NCBI GenBank assembly: GCA_964425005.1
Contig: CAYRKT010000030.1
Span: 1-17,142, forward strand
Direction of reading: 5' to 3'
From: CAYRKT01 sp964425005
Lineage (GTDB): Bacteria; Synergistota; Synergistia; CAYRKT01
DNA length: 17,142 nucleotides
In this document: positions 1 through 7,109 of the stretch, one piece after another
Layout of the letters: each line of letters opens with the position of its first letter
How positions within the stretch are numbered: the first letter of the stretch is position 1
Notes under the pieces: model-generated
Databases searched by the model: none
What the model was told of the DNA's origin: nothing
Seen by the model: the letters and a program-made list of their open reading frames with translations, nothing else
Position numbers and translations under genes: made by a program

Positions 1-682
1 CCTCCACCCCAAAGCCCAGCCCCTCGAGCCTCTCCCTCCAGGAGCCCTCCTCCCCCAGCAGGTCCTCCTTCACGTGGACCCCGCTCGCCAGGAAGAAGGG
101 GAAGAGCTCCACCCTTCGCGGACGAAGGGCTTCGAGCCAACCCAAGGCCTCCTCGAAGGTGGGCTCCCCCTCCACCGCCGCCGCCTTGGCGTAAAGCCCA
201 AGCCCCTTTAGCCTCTCCTCCAGGGCCAGGTAGGCCAGGTTGTAGGGCCTCCTGGCCCCGTGGACGGCCAGGATCAGGGGCAGGTCACCCCTGGCCTCGC
301 CCGCCACCGCGAGGGCCACCTCCTCCAGGGCTTTGGGCCCGCACAGGAGGGGAAGGCCCACACCGATCCTCCTGAAGAGGCCCGCCATCTCCCTGCAGGG
401 GGAGACCACCTTCCTCGAGAACTCCTCCCCCGCTATCAGGTGGAGCGGCTGGACGAAGACCTCCTCGAAGCCCAGCCCCCGGCACCTCCCTAGGGCCTCC
501 TCCACCCCGTCCACCTCCAGCCCCATCGCCGAGAGCTTCGCCCTCACCCCCCTCGAGGTGAAGGCCCTGAAGGCGGGGCCGTCGAAGTCCGCCGAAAGAG
601 CCCTCTCGACGGGCTCAAGACAGGAGCTCAAGGCCTCCAGGTCGGAGGTGCCGAAACTAACCAGCACCAGAGCGGATCTCAT
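1..682 (-). CDS. cbiK: Sirohydrochlorin cobaltochelatase CbiK, 3' end cut by window edge
   Basis: The first 227 residues of a CbiK-type chelatase are visible; the C-terminus lies beyond position 1. CbiK inserts Co2+ into sirohydrochlorin (or factor II) in the anaerobic, early-cobalt route to cobalamin. The N-terminus reads MRSALVLVSFGTSD, the usual start of the family, followed by FTSRGVRAKL (about 41-50) and VQPLHLIAGEE (77-87). The three metal-site residues of the family are present: His141 in AVHGARRPYN, Glu171 in AAVEGEP, and His203 in FLASGVHVKED. Their spacing matches the Salmonella enzyme (145/175/207, from memory). The ATG at 682 follows a strong GGAGGAG site with 7-base spacing. The gene overlaps the end of hemL by 26 bases, which suggests translational coupling. 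It is last in the visible tetrapyrrole operon. Roughly 30-70 residues should be missing. Related class II chelatases can load iron or nickel, so the metal is inferred from family. Confidence 0.9.
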   Translation of the reverse strand, partial: MRSALVLVSFGTSDLEALSSCLEPVERALSADFDGPAFRAFTSRGVRAKLSAMGLEVDGVEEALGRCRGLGFEEVFVQPLHLIAGEEFSRKVVSPCREMAGLFRRIGVGLPLLCGPKALEEVALAVAGEARGDLPLILAVHGARRPYNLAYLALEERLKGLGLYAKAAAVEGEPTFEEALGWLEALRPRRVELFPFFLASGVHVKEDLLGEEGSWRERLEGLGFGVE

Positions 683-1946
683 CGAAGGTCTCCTCCAGGG
701 CCCTCTCGGTGATCGACAGCTCCTCCTCGCCGTGGGCGAGGGAGACGAAGGCGCACTCGAACTGGGAGGGCGGGAAGAGCACCCCCCTCCTGAGCATACC
801 CCTGAAGAAGGCCCCGTAGAGGGAGGCGTCCGACCTCCTCACGTCCTCCAGGTCCTCCACGGGGGGGCTGGCGAAGAAGACGGTCATGGCGCTCCCCAGG
901 CGGTTGACCGTCACCTCCACCCCGGCTCTGGAGGCAGCCCTCCTGACGGCCTCCTCCAGGCGAGACCCCTTCTCCTCCAGCTCCTCGTAGGCCCTGCTCC
1001 CTTTAAGCCTCCTGAGGACCGCTATCCCGAGGGAGAGGGCCATGGGGTTCCCCGAGAGCGTCCCCGCCTGGTAGACCGGTCCCTCAGGGGATAGGTGCCT
1101 CATGAGGTCGGCTCTGCCGCCGTAGACCGCGAAGGGCATCCCCCCGCCCACGATCTTGCCCAGGCAGGTCAGGTCTGGCTCCACCCCGCAAAGCCCCTGG
1201 TATCCCCCGTAGCGGAACCTGAAGCCCGTTATCACCTCGTCGAAGATCAAGAGCGCCCCCCTCCTGGAGCAGAGCTCCCTGAGCCCCTCCAGGAAGCCCG
1301 GCCTGGGCTCGACCAGCCCCATGTTGCCCGCCACGGGCTCCACCAGCACGGCGGCCACGTCGTCGCCGAAGAGCTCGAAGGCCCTCTCCACCGACCCCAG
1401 GTCGTTGTAGGCGCAGCACACCGTGTGGGAGGCGAGCTCCTCGAGGACCCCGGGGCTGGTGGGCACCCCGAAGGTCATGGCCCCGGACCCCGCCCTCACC
1501 AGGAGCGAGTCGCTGTGGCCGTGGTAGCATCCCTCGAACTTGACCACCTTCCTCCTCCCGGTGCAGGCCCTGGCGAGCCTTACGGCGCTCATCACCGCCT
1601 CCGTCCCCGAGCTGGTGAAGCGCATGACCTCCAGGGAGGGTATGGCCTCCCTGATGAGCTCCGCCATCTCCACCTCCAGGGGGCTGCAGAGCCCGAAGCT
1701 CGTCCCCCTACCGGCCGCCTCGCAGGCGGCCTCCACCAGGAAGTCAGGGGCGTGCCCGAAGATCAACGCCCCCCAGGACATCACGTAGTCCACGAAGGGC
1801 CTTCCCTCCACGTCGAAGACCCAGGCCCCCTTTCCCCTCTCCACGAAAATGGGGTCAGATCCCACCGCCCCGAAGGCCCTGACCGGGCTGTTGACCCCTC
1901 CGGGGAAGAGGGACCTGGCCCTCCTCAGAAGATCCCGGTAGCTCAT
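657..1946 (-). CDS. hemL: Glutamate-1-semialdehyde 2,1-aminomutase
   Basis: PLP-dependent enzyme that converts glutamate-1-semialdehyde, the HemA product, to 5-aminolevulinate in the C5 pathway; cytosolic. The protein is 429 residues from this start, the usual family length (about 425-435). Visible motifs are the N-terminal FPGGVNSPVRAF, RFTSSGTEAVMSAVRLAR, the FEGCYHGHSD cofactor-phosphate region, IFDEVITGFR with the Asp that contacts the pyridine nitrogen, and LGKIVGGGMP, whose Lys (about 264) forms the Schiff base. I chose the ATG at 1946 over the in-frame ATG at 1952. AGGGAGGG at 1953-1960 lies 6 bases from the first but touches the second, and the ATG at 1946 forms an ATGA overlap with the hemB stop. 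The longer 431-residue form (657-1952) adds only Met-Glu. The neighbours hemB and cbiK fit the role. Confidence 0.95.
   Translation of the reverse strand: MSYRDLLRRARSLFPGGVNSPVRAFGAVGSDPIFVERGKGAWVFDVEGRPFVDYVMSWGALIFGHAPDFLVEAACEAAGRGTSFGLCSPLEVEMAELIREAIPSLEVMRFTSSGTEAVMSAVRLARACTGRRKVVKFEGCYHGHSDSLLVRAGSGAMTFGVPTSPGVLEELASHTVCCAYNDLGSVERAFELFGDDVAAVLVEPVAGNMGLVEPRPGFLEGLRELCSRRGALLIFDEVITGFRFRYGGYQGLCGVEPDLTCLGKIVGGGMPFAVYGGRADLMRHLSPEGPVYQAGTLSGNPMALSLGIAVLRRLKGSRAYEELEEKGSRLEEAVRRAASRAGVEVTVNRLGSAMTVFFASPPVEDLEDVRRSDASLYGAFFRGMLRRGVLFPPSQFECAFVSLAHGEEELSITERALEETFDEIRSGAG
690..696 (-). promoter_or_regulatory. Ribosome binding site for cbiK
   Basis: The minus strand reads GGAGGAG, 7 bases before the ATG at 682, lying within the last codons of hemL. 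It is a strong site inside another gene and fixes the cbiK start. Confidence 0.7.
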
Positions 1947-2929
1947 CTCCATCCCTCCCTGAGCATGGAGGCCGCCTCGGCGGCGAAGTAGGTGATGACC
2001 AGGTCCGCGCCCGCCCTCCTCACGGAGGTCAAAAGCTCCAGGATCGCCGCCCTGGGCATAAGCCCCCCCTCTATCGCCCTCTTCACCATGGCGTACTCGC
2101 CGCTCACCGAGTAGGCGGCCAGGGGCAGGTCGAAGCGCTCCCTAACGGCCCTCACCACGTCCAGGTAGAACAGGGCTGGCTTGACCATCACCACGTCGGC
2201 CCCCTCCTCCACGTCCAGGGCCACCTCCACCAGCGCCTCCCTGGCGTTCCGGGGGTCCATCTGGTAGGACCTCCTGTCCCCGAAGCGAGGGGCCGAGTGG
2301 GCGGCCTCGCGGAAGGGGCCGTAGAGGCAAGAGGCGTACTTGGCGCTGTAGGCCATTATCCCCACCCGCCCGAAGCCGGCCTCGTCGAGCCTGTCCCTTA
2401 TGAAGCCCACCCGACCGTCCATCATGTCGGAGGGTGCCACCATGTCGGCCCCCGCCGCCGCGTGGCTCAGGGCCACCTCGGAGAGGACCTCGCAGGTCCT
2501 CTCGTCGTCTATCGCCCCCCGATCGTCGAGCAGCCCGCAGTGGCCGTGTTCGGTGTAGGAGCAGAGGCACACGTCCGTGATGAGCCAGACCTCCGGGAGG
2601 CGCGCCTTGAGCTCCCTCACCGCCCGCTGGACCAGACCGTCCTCGCGCCAGGCGTAGCTCCCCTCGGCGTCCTTGAGCGAATCGTCCGGGACGCCGAAGA
2701 GCAAGACCGCCCTGACCCCCAGGGAGAGGAGGTACTCCGCCTCCCTGGGGAGCTCGTCCGCCGAGAGGTGGAAGACCCCCGGCATGGAGGGTATCGGCTC
2801 CCTGACCCCCTTCCCCTCCACCACGAAGAGGGGAGCCACCAGGTCGTCGGGGAGGAGGGCGGTCTCCGCCGCCAGGTCCCTTATCGTCTGATTTAGCCTA
2901 AGCCTCCTTGGTCTTCTCCTGCTCCACAT
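1943..2929 (-). CDS. hemB: Delta-aminolevulinic acid dehydratase (porphobilinogen synthase)
   Basis: Condenses two 5-aminolevulinate molecules to porphobilinogen; cytosolic, usually octameric. At 328 residues it has the normal family length. The N-terminus RRPRRLRLNQTIRDL is typical. The two Schiff-base lysines are visible: Lys197 in AYSAKYASCLYGPFR and Lys250 in VVMVKPALFYLD. The metal site is of the zinc type, with Cys121, Cys123 and Cys131 in DVCLCSYTEHGHCG rather than the Asp-rich Mg/K type. The start is ATG at 2929, which overlaps the end of cobA-hemD by 32 bases; only a weak GAGG lies directly upstream, so translation is probably coupled to the preceding gene. The stop TGA overlaps the hemL start. 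Order hemB-hemL is common in anaerobes that carry a compact hem operon. Confidence 0.96.
   Translation of the reverse strand: MWSRRRPRRLRLNQTIRDLAAETALLPDDLVAPLFVVEGKGVREPIPSMPGVFHLSADELPREAEYLLSLGVRAVLLFGVPDDSLKDAEGSYAWREDGLVQRAVRELKARLPEVWLITDVCLCSYTEHGHCGLLDDRGAIDDERTCEVLSEVALSHAAAGADMVAPSDMMDGRVGFIRDRLDEAGFGRVGIMAYSAKYASCLYGPFREAAHSAPRFGDRRSYQMDPRNAREALVEVALDVEEGADVVMVKPALFYLDVVRAVRERFDLPLAAYSVSGEYAMVKRAIEGGLMPRAAILELLTSVRRAGADLVITYFAAEAASMLREGWR
1953..1960 (-). promoter_or_regulatory. Ribosome binding site that decides the hemL start
   Basis: On the minus strand this reads AGGGAGGG, inside the last codons of hemB. It sits 6 bases before the ATG at 1946 but directly against the ATG at 1952, so it favours the downstream start, which shares ATGA with the hemB stop. 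Confidence 0.7.
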
Positions 2930-4457
2930 CCTCGATGAGCACCTCCAGAAGTCCGTCGAACGTGGAGGTCGAGGCCTCCAGGTGGGGCGAAAGCCCCACC
3001 TCCCTCAGGGCGGCGCTGGTGGCGGGGCCTATGGAGACGACCCTGCTCCCCTCGGGAAGGGAAAGCCCCCCGAGGAGCAAGGAACCGAAGGCCCTGGCCG
3101 AGGAGGCGCTGGAGAAGATCAGGTAGGGCCTGTCGCTTCGGGATATCGCCTCGACGGCCCAGCTCCTGGTCCACTCCACCTCCACCAGCTCGTAGAGGGG
3201 GACCTGCTCCACCTCGAACCCCCTCCCCTCCAGGCGCGCCCTGAGCCCTTCGTCGGCCAGGGAGGAGCGGAGGAGCAGGGCCCTCGAGGGCCCCGGGGCC
3301 GAGGAGATCTCCTCCCCCAGGGCGACGGAGTTGTAGCTCCTGGGCACCAGGTCGGCCGCGATGCCGAAGGACCTCAGGGCCCTCTCCGTGCCGGGCCCTA
3401 TGGCCGCCACCCTGGCCCCCCCCAGGGCCCTCAGGTCCGACCCCAGCTCCAGCAATCCCTCCGCGAAGAACCTGACCCCCATAGCGCTGGCGAAGACGAC
3501 CCACCTGTCGGAAAGCCCCCTCGCGAGGGCCCTCTCCAGCGCGGGGTTCGGCCAGATCCTCCTGACCTCGAGGAGGGGGACGTTGACGGCCCTCCCCCCG
3601 AGCTCCCTGATCCTCTCCTCGAACTCGTCCGGATATCCCAGGGGCCTGAAGAGGAAGGCGAGGACGCCGAAGAGGGGTCCGCGGCGAGGGGGCTTCACCC
3701 TCTCCCTCAGGGAGACCACCTCCCCGACCACCAGGACCCCCGGGGGTGATAGCCTCCTCTCCCTGGCCAGGGAGGCTATCTCGCGAAGGGGACCCACCAC
3801 CACCTCCTCGAAGGGGGTGGAGGAGCTGCATATCACCGAACAGGGGGTGTCGGGGTCCTTGCCGAAGCGCAACAGGTTCGAGGCCATCTCCTCCAGGAGG
3901 CCAACCCCCATTAGGAAGACCAACGTCCCCTCCAGCGAGGCTATCCTGTCCCAGTCCTCCCTGGGCCTACCCCCGGAGAGCCGGGCGGTGAAGACGTGAA
4001 AGGAAGAGGACAGGTCCCTGTGGGTCAGGGGTATTCCGGAGAGGGCAGGGGCCGCCAGGGCGGAGGAGAGCCCGGGCACCACCTCCACCTCCACGCCCCT
4101 CTCGGCCAGGAAGAGGGCCTCCTCCCCTCCCCTGCCGAAGACGAAGGGATCGCCCCCCTTGAGCCTCACCACCAGGCGGTGCCTAAGGCAGAGCTCCAGC
4201 ATCCTCTCGTTGATCCGCCCCTGCAGGGACGGGTCGTCGGAGGGGTCCTTGCCCGCGTAGACCAGCTCGCACCCCCTCCTGGCCAGCGACAGGACCGAGG
4301 GGTCCACCAGCCTGTCGTAGAGGATCGCGTCCGCCCTCGAGATGACCTCTACGGCCCTGAGGGTCAGAAGCCTCGCGTCCCCCGGCCCTGCCCCCACCAG
4401 GAAGACCTTAGGACCTGACGTGGCCGAGCCTCTCGCCGAAGGCCCTCCCGAGCTCAC
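2898..4457 (-). CDS. cobA-hemD: Fused uroporphyrinogen-III C-methyltransferase / uroporphyrinogen-III synthase
   Basis: Two enzymes in one 519-residue chain. Residues about 17-253 are the SAM-dependent methyltransferase (SUMT/CobA), with VFLVGAGPGDARLLTLRA (18-35), VVRLKGGDPFVFGRGGEE (96-113), VVPGLSSALAAPALSGIPL and THRDLSSSF. It methylates uroporphyrinogen III at C2 and C7 to give precorrin-2. Residues about 262-510 are a HemD domain, with FASAMGVRFFAEGL (322-335), AAIGPGTERALRSFGI (351-366), a SSASSARAF stretch (449-457) and a second SIGPATSAALRE (475-486). HemD closes and inverts ring D of hydroxymethylbilane. The fusion joins two consecutive steps around uroporphyrinogen III and is known in Clostridia and relatives. 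The start is GTG at 4457 with GGAGGTGG upstream, giving a 50-base overlap with hemC. A shorter start is possible because the first 15 or so residues are not conserved, but I see no better start codon before the SUMT core. Confidence 0.94.
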   Translation of the reverse strand: MSSGGPSARGSATSGPKVFLVGAGPGDARLLTLRAVEVISRADAILYDRLVDPSVLSLARRGCELVYAGKDPSDDPSLQGRINERMLELCLRHRLVVRLKGGDPFVFGRGGEEALFLAERGVEVEVVPGLSSALAAPALSGIPLTHRDLSSSFHVFTARLSGGRPREDWDRIASLEGTLVFLMGVGLLEEMASNLLRFGKDPDTPCSVICSSSTPFEEVVVGPLREIASLARERRLSPPGVLVVGEVVSLRERVKPPRRGPLFGVLAFLFRPLGYPDEFEERIRELGGRAVNVPLLEVRRIWPNPALERALARGLSDRWVVFASAMGVRFFAEGLLELGSDLRALGGARVAAIGPGTERALRSFGIAADLVPRSYNSVALGEEISSAPGPSRALLLRSSLADEGLRARLEGRGFEVEQVPLYELVEVEWTRSWAVEAISRSDRPYLIFSSASSARAFGSLLLGGLSLPEGSRVVSIGPATSAALREVGLSPHLEASTSTFDGLLEVLIEDVEQEKTKEA

Positions 4458-5316
4458 GCGCCACCTCCACCTCCTCTCCCCTCTTACCCCTGACCCGCTC
4501 CCTGAGGACCTGGCTCCCCTCCTCGTCGGAGGCGAAGGCCAGGATCTCGAACTCCTCCCCCTCGAACCGGCAGAAGACCCCCATGGGGGCGTGGCAACCC
4601 CCTCCGAAGGAGGCCTGAAAGGCCCTCTCGGCCATCAGCGAGTCGAAGGAGTCCCGGTGGGAAAGGGGCCTCAGCGCGGAAAGGAGACCCTCGTCCTCGG
4701 CCCTGCACTGGACCACCAGGGTCCCCTGCCCCGGGGCTGGGACCATCTCGTCCACGTCGAAGGCGTAGGAGATCTCGCCCACCAGGCCTAGCCTCCTAAG
4801 CCCCGCCGCCCCCAGGAGCAGGGCGTCGAACTGACCCTCCCTCATCTTGCCCAGCCTCCTGTCCACGTTGCCCCTCACCGGGAGGACCTGGAGGTCCCCC
4901 CTCAGCCCGAGGAGCTGGACCCTCCGCCTGGGGCTGGAGGAGCCCACCCTGGCCATGGGGGGAAGATCCCATACCGAAGAGAGGGGTCCTCCGCAGGCGA
5001 GACAGTCCCTCGGGTCCTCCCTCCTGGGGACGAGGGCTATCTCGAGCCCCTCCGAAGTGGAGGAGGGCATGTCCTTGGCGCTGTGGACCGCCAGGTCCAC
5101 CTCCCCCGCCAGCAGGGCCCTCTCTATCTCCTTGACGAAGACGCCCCTACCCCCCATCTCCTTGAGGAGCCTGTGGGGCATCAGGTCCCCCTGGGTCTTT
5201 ATGGGTACCACCTCCACCTCCGTCTCGGGGAAAGCGCCCTGCAGCAGCGCGCAGACGGCCTGCGCCTGGATCAGGGCCAGCCTGCTACCCCTGGTCCCAA
5301 CCCTCAACCTTCGCAC
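4408..5316 (-). CDS. hemC: Porphobilinogen deaminase (hydroxymethylbilane synthase)
   Basis: Polymerises four porphobilinogen units to hydroxymethylbilane, the substrate of the HemD domain encoded next. The 302-residue length is typical. Visible motifs are LRVGTRGSRLALIQAQ at the N-terminus, GGRGVFVKEIERALL (55-69), AVHSAKDMP with the catalytic Asp82, GSSSPRRRVQLL, VRGNVDRRL for substrate binding, and FGGGCHAPMG with Cys241, which carries the covalent dipyrromethane cofactor. The start is GTG at 5316, after AAGGGGTG with a short spacing, and overlaps the upstream dehydrogenase gene by 32 bases. An in-frame TTG at 5307 would still keep the whole conserved domain. The middle of the common motif VHSLKDVP reads VHSAKDMP here, a mild change that should not affect catalysis. 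Confidence 0.96.
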   Translation of the reverse strand: MRRLRVGTRGSRLALIQAQAVCALLQGAFPETEVEVVPIKTQGDLMPHRLLKEMGGRGVFVKEIERALLAGEVDLAVHSAKDMPSSTSEGLEIALVPRREDPRDCLACGGPLSSVWDLPPMARVGSSSPRRRVQLLGLRGDLQVLPVRGNVDRRLGKMREGQFDALLLGAAGLRRLGLVGEISYAFDVDEMVPAPGQGTLVVQCRAEDEGLLSALRPLSHRDSFDSLMAERAFQASFGGGCHAPMGVFCRFEGEEFEILAFASDEEGSQVLRERVRGKRGEEVEVARELGRAFGERLGHVRS

Positions 5317-5857
5317 GAAGACACCCCTTGAGCCAACCCAGGATCTCCTCCACGCCCTCCCCCTGGGAAAGACCCCTAACCCTTAGCCTCCCTAGCCCCT
5401 CCACCCTCTCCCCCAGCTCCCCGGGCAGGAGCTCCTCCAGGAGCTCCCTCATCGCCCTCGAGAGGGCGGGCGAGAGGCCCGAGGTGGAGACGGAGACCAC
5501 CAGAGGCCCCCTCACCACCGCAGAGGGGACGGCCACCTCGGTGGGGCCACCACCGGAGGCGCAGCAGAGGATCCCCCTCCTCCGGCAGAGCTCGACCACC
5601 CGGGCGTTGACCCTCGGGTCGGAGCTCGCCGCGACCGCCAGGAAGACCCCCTCCAGGTCCTCCTCCAGGAAGGGCCTCCTCCTCACCTCCTCGGGGCCCA
5701 GGGCCTCGAGCTCGGGGAGCACCTCGGGGGCCACCACCCTCAGGGAGGCCCCGAAGCGGGAGAAGAATCGGGCCTTGAGGGAGGCCGCTTTGCCCCCTCC
5801 CACCAGGAGGACCCTCTTCCCCCTAAGGTCCACCATCAGAGGGCACATGGGCGTCAT
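5285..5857 (-). CDS. Precorrin-2 dehydrogenase (SirC / CysG N-terminal type), possibly also ferrochelatase
   Basis: A 190-residue NAD-dependent enzyme of the CysG-B/Met8p/SirC family, which oxidises precorrin-2 to sirohydrochlorin. The Rossmann motif is DLRGKRVLLVGGGKAASLKA (10-29). It is followed by the acid/Asn loop AASSDPRVNARV (76-87) and the VVRGPLVVSVSTSGLSPALS stretch (114-133), which is followed by RAMRELLEELLP. Some family members also insert iron to make siroheme. The usual AATDD loop reads AASSD here, so the chelatase activity is uncertain, and cobalt insertion by CbiK downstream would fit a dehydrogenase-only role. The start ATG at 5857 has AGGGGGG 6 bases upstream and overlaps hemA by 35 bases. 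The in-frame ATG at 5848 (MCPLMVDLRG) matches family N-termini about equally well. No methyltransferase domain is attached; that activity sits in cobA-hemD. Confidence 0.9.
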   Translation of the reverse strand: MTPMCPLMVDLRGKRVLLVGGGKAASLKARFFSRFGASLRVVAPEVLPELEALGPEEVRRRPFLEEDLEGVFLAVAASSDPRVNARVVELCRRRGILCCASGGGPTEVAVPSAVVRGPLVVSVSTSGLSPALSRAMRELLEELLPGELGERVEGLGRLRVRGLSQGEGVEEILGWLKGCLRAKVEGWDQG

Positions 5858-7082
5858 CCTCGACCCCCCTGAGCTCGAAGAGCTCCCTCAACAGAGCTAT
5901 GGCCTCCCCTCTCCTGCTCCCGTCCATCCCCCTGAGCCTGCACAGGGCCGGCTCGAAGGCCCTCCTCAGGGCCGCCTCCACCGCCCTCCTGGCGGAAAGG
6001 AGCTGATGCCTCGACATCTCCCCCCTCCTGGAGAGGTGCCTCACGGCCATCTCGGAGAGCCCCTCCACCTTGGAGGATATGGCCCTGGCCAGGTCCTCCA
6101 CCTCCAGGGCGCAGAGCCAGGAGTGAAAGCTCAAGGCCCTGTCGCGCACGAAGCCCCTGACCCTTTCGAGCTCCTCCCTCTCCTCCTCCCGAAGCCCGAA
6201 GCCCCTCAGGTCCTCGAGGGTGAACAGGTGCACCCCCTCCAGGCTCGAGACCTCCTCCTCCACGTCCCTGGGGACGGCGAGGTCCACCACGAAGAGGTCC
6301 CCGGGCAACCTGGGGAACTCGCTGGCCCTTAGCACCAGGTGGGGGGACGCGGTGGCGGATATCACCAGATCCACCTGGGGGAGGACCCTGTAGCGCTCGG
6401 AGTACTCCACAGGCCTTATCCGATCGCTCAGGCGCGCCACCTCCAGAGCCCTGCTGAGGCTCCTGTTGGTGACCAAGACCTCCTCGACCCCGGCCTCCAG
6501 GAGCTCCCTCACCGCCAGCACCCCTATCTCCCCGAGGCCTATCACCAGGGCCCTCCTGCCGGAAAGACCCCCCATCTTCGAGGAGAGCAGGGAGACCGCG
6601 GCGGCGCTGGAGGAAAGAGGCCTCCCGCAGACCCTGAAGCCCTCCTTCACCTCCTTGGCGCAGGAGATGGCCTCCAGGAAGAGCCTGTTGAGGACCCTGC
6701 CGGAGGTGGAGAAATCCATCGCGAAGGCGTGGGCCCTCTTCACCTGGCCCAGTATCTGGTCCTCCCCCAGCACCAGGGACCTGAGCCCGCAGGCCACCTC
6801 GAAGAGCCTCAGGACCGCCTCGAAGCCCTCGACGAGGAAGGCCCTCCCCGACAGGTCATCCTCGAAAAAGGAGGAGAGAGCCCTGAGGAGGGCTCCCCCC
6901 TCGACCTCGCCCGCGGCGTAGACCTCGAGCCTGTTGCAGGTGGAGAGCAGCACCGCCTCCTCGAACCCCTCCGCCCTGACCCTGGCCATCAGAGGGATCC
7001 AGCGGTCCTCGGGGAGGTGAAACCTGGACAGCTCGGACAGGCCGCACCTCTCGTGATCTAAGCCGCAGCAGACGACCCTCAA
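5823..7082 (-). CDS. hemA: Glutamyl-tRNA reductase
   Basis: NADPH-dependent reduction of Glu-tRNA(Glu) to glutamate-1-semialdehyde, the first and usually regulated step of the C5 pathway. At 419 residues it has the normal length. It shows LLSTCNRLEVYAAGE with the thioester nucleophile Cys49, LVLGEDQILGQVKRAHAFA (103-121), the NADPH-binding ALVIGLGEIGVLAVREL (178-194), TNRSLSRALEVA, VVDLAVPRDVEEEV (265-278) and a helical C-terminal dimerisation domain. Two conserved stretches diverge: the N-terminal NHKTAP motif reads DHERCG, and the AVRHLF...GLDS motif reads AVLRLF...GLRS, which loses a usually conserved His. The start is TTG at 7082, giving MRVVCCGLDH; GGAAGGTGA lies 10 bases upstream. It opens the tetrapyrrole block, 27 bases after the EF-G-like gene, with no terminator visible in between, so co-transcription with upstream genes is likely. 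Confidence 0.95.
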   Translation of the reverse strand: MRVVCCGLDHERCGLSELSRFHLPEDRWIPLMARVRAEGFEEAVLLSTCNRLEVYAAGEVEGGALLRALSSFFEDDLSGRAFLVEGFEAVLRLFEVACGLRSLVLGEDQILGQVKRAHAFAMDFSTSGRVLNRLFLEAISCAKEVKEGFRVCGRPLSSSAAAVSLLSSKMGGLSGRRALVIGLGEIGVLAVRELLEAGVEEVLVTNRSLSRALEVARLSDRIRPVEYSERYRVLPQVDLVISATASPHLVLRASEFPRLPGDLFVVDLAVPRDVEEEVSSLEGVHLFTLEDLRGFGLREEEREELERVRGFVRDRALSFHSWLCALEVEDLARAISSKVEGLSEMAVRHLSRRGEMSRHQLLSARRAVEAALRRAFEPALCRLRGMDGSRRGEAIALLRELFELRGVEDDAHVPSDGGP

Positions 7083-7109
7083 GGTCCTGACTTCACCTTC
7101 CGCAAGCCC
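7083..7109. other. Largest intergenic gap, no promoter or terminator seen
   Basis: These 27 bases separate the EF-G-like gene from hemA. They contain the hemA ribosome binding site (minus-strand GGAAGGTGA at 7093-7101, 10 bases before the TTG start). I see no hairpin with a T-run and no convincing -35/-10 pair, so a hemA promoter, if it exists, must lie within the upstream coding region. Confidence 0.6.

Noticed and set aside
260..1094. Plus-strand open frames at the left end (77 and 253 codons)
   Set aside because: They run opposite cbiK and hemL, which are supported by active-site residues and ribosome sites; the plus-strand translations match no family I recognise.
2893..3831. A 312-codon minus-strand frame inside cobA-hemD
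   Set aside because: It is out of frame with the conserved SUMT-HemD protein and has a Gly/Arg-rich, low-complexity translation; not a gene.
7083..7109. Possible terminator or riboswitch ahead of hemA (a cobalamin riboswitch would suit the operon)
   Set aside because: The space is only 27 bases and holds the hemA ribosome site; there is no hairpin and no room for a riboswitch.
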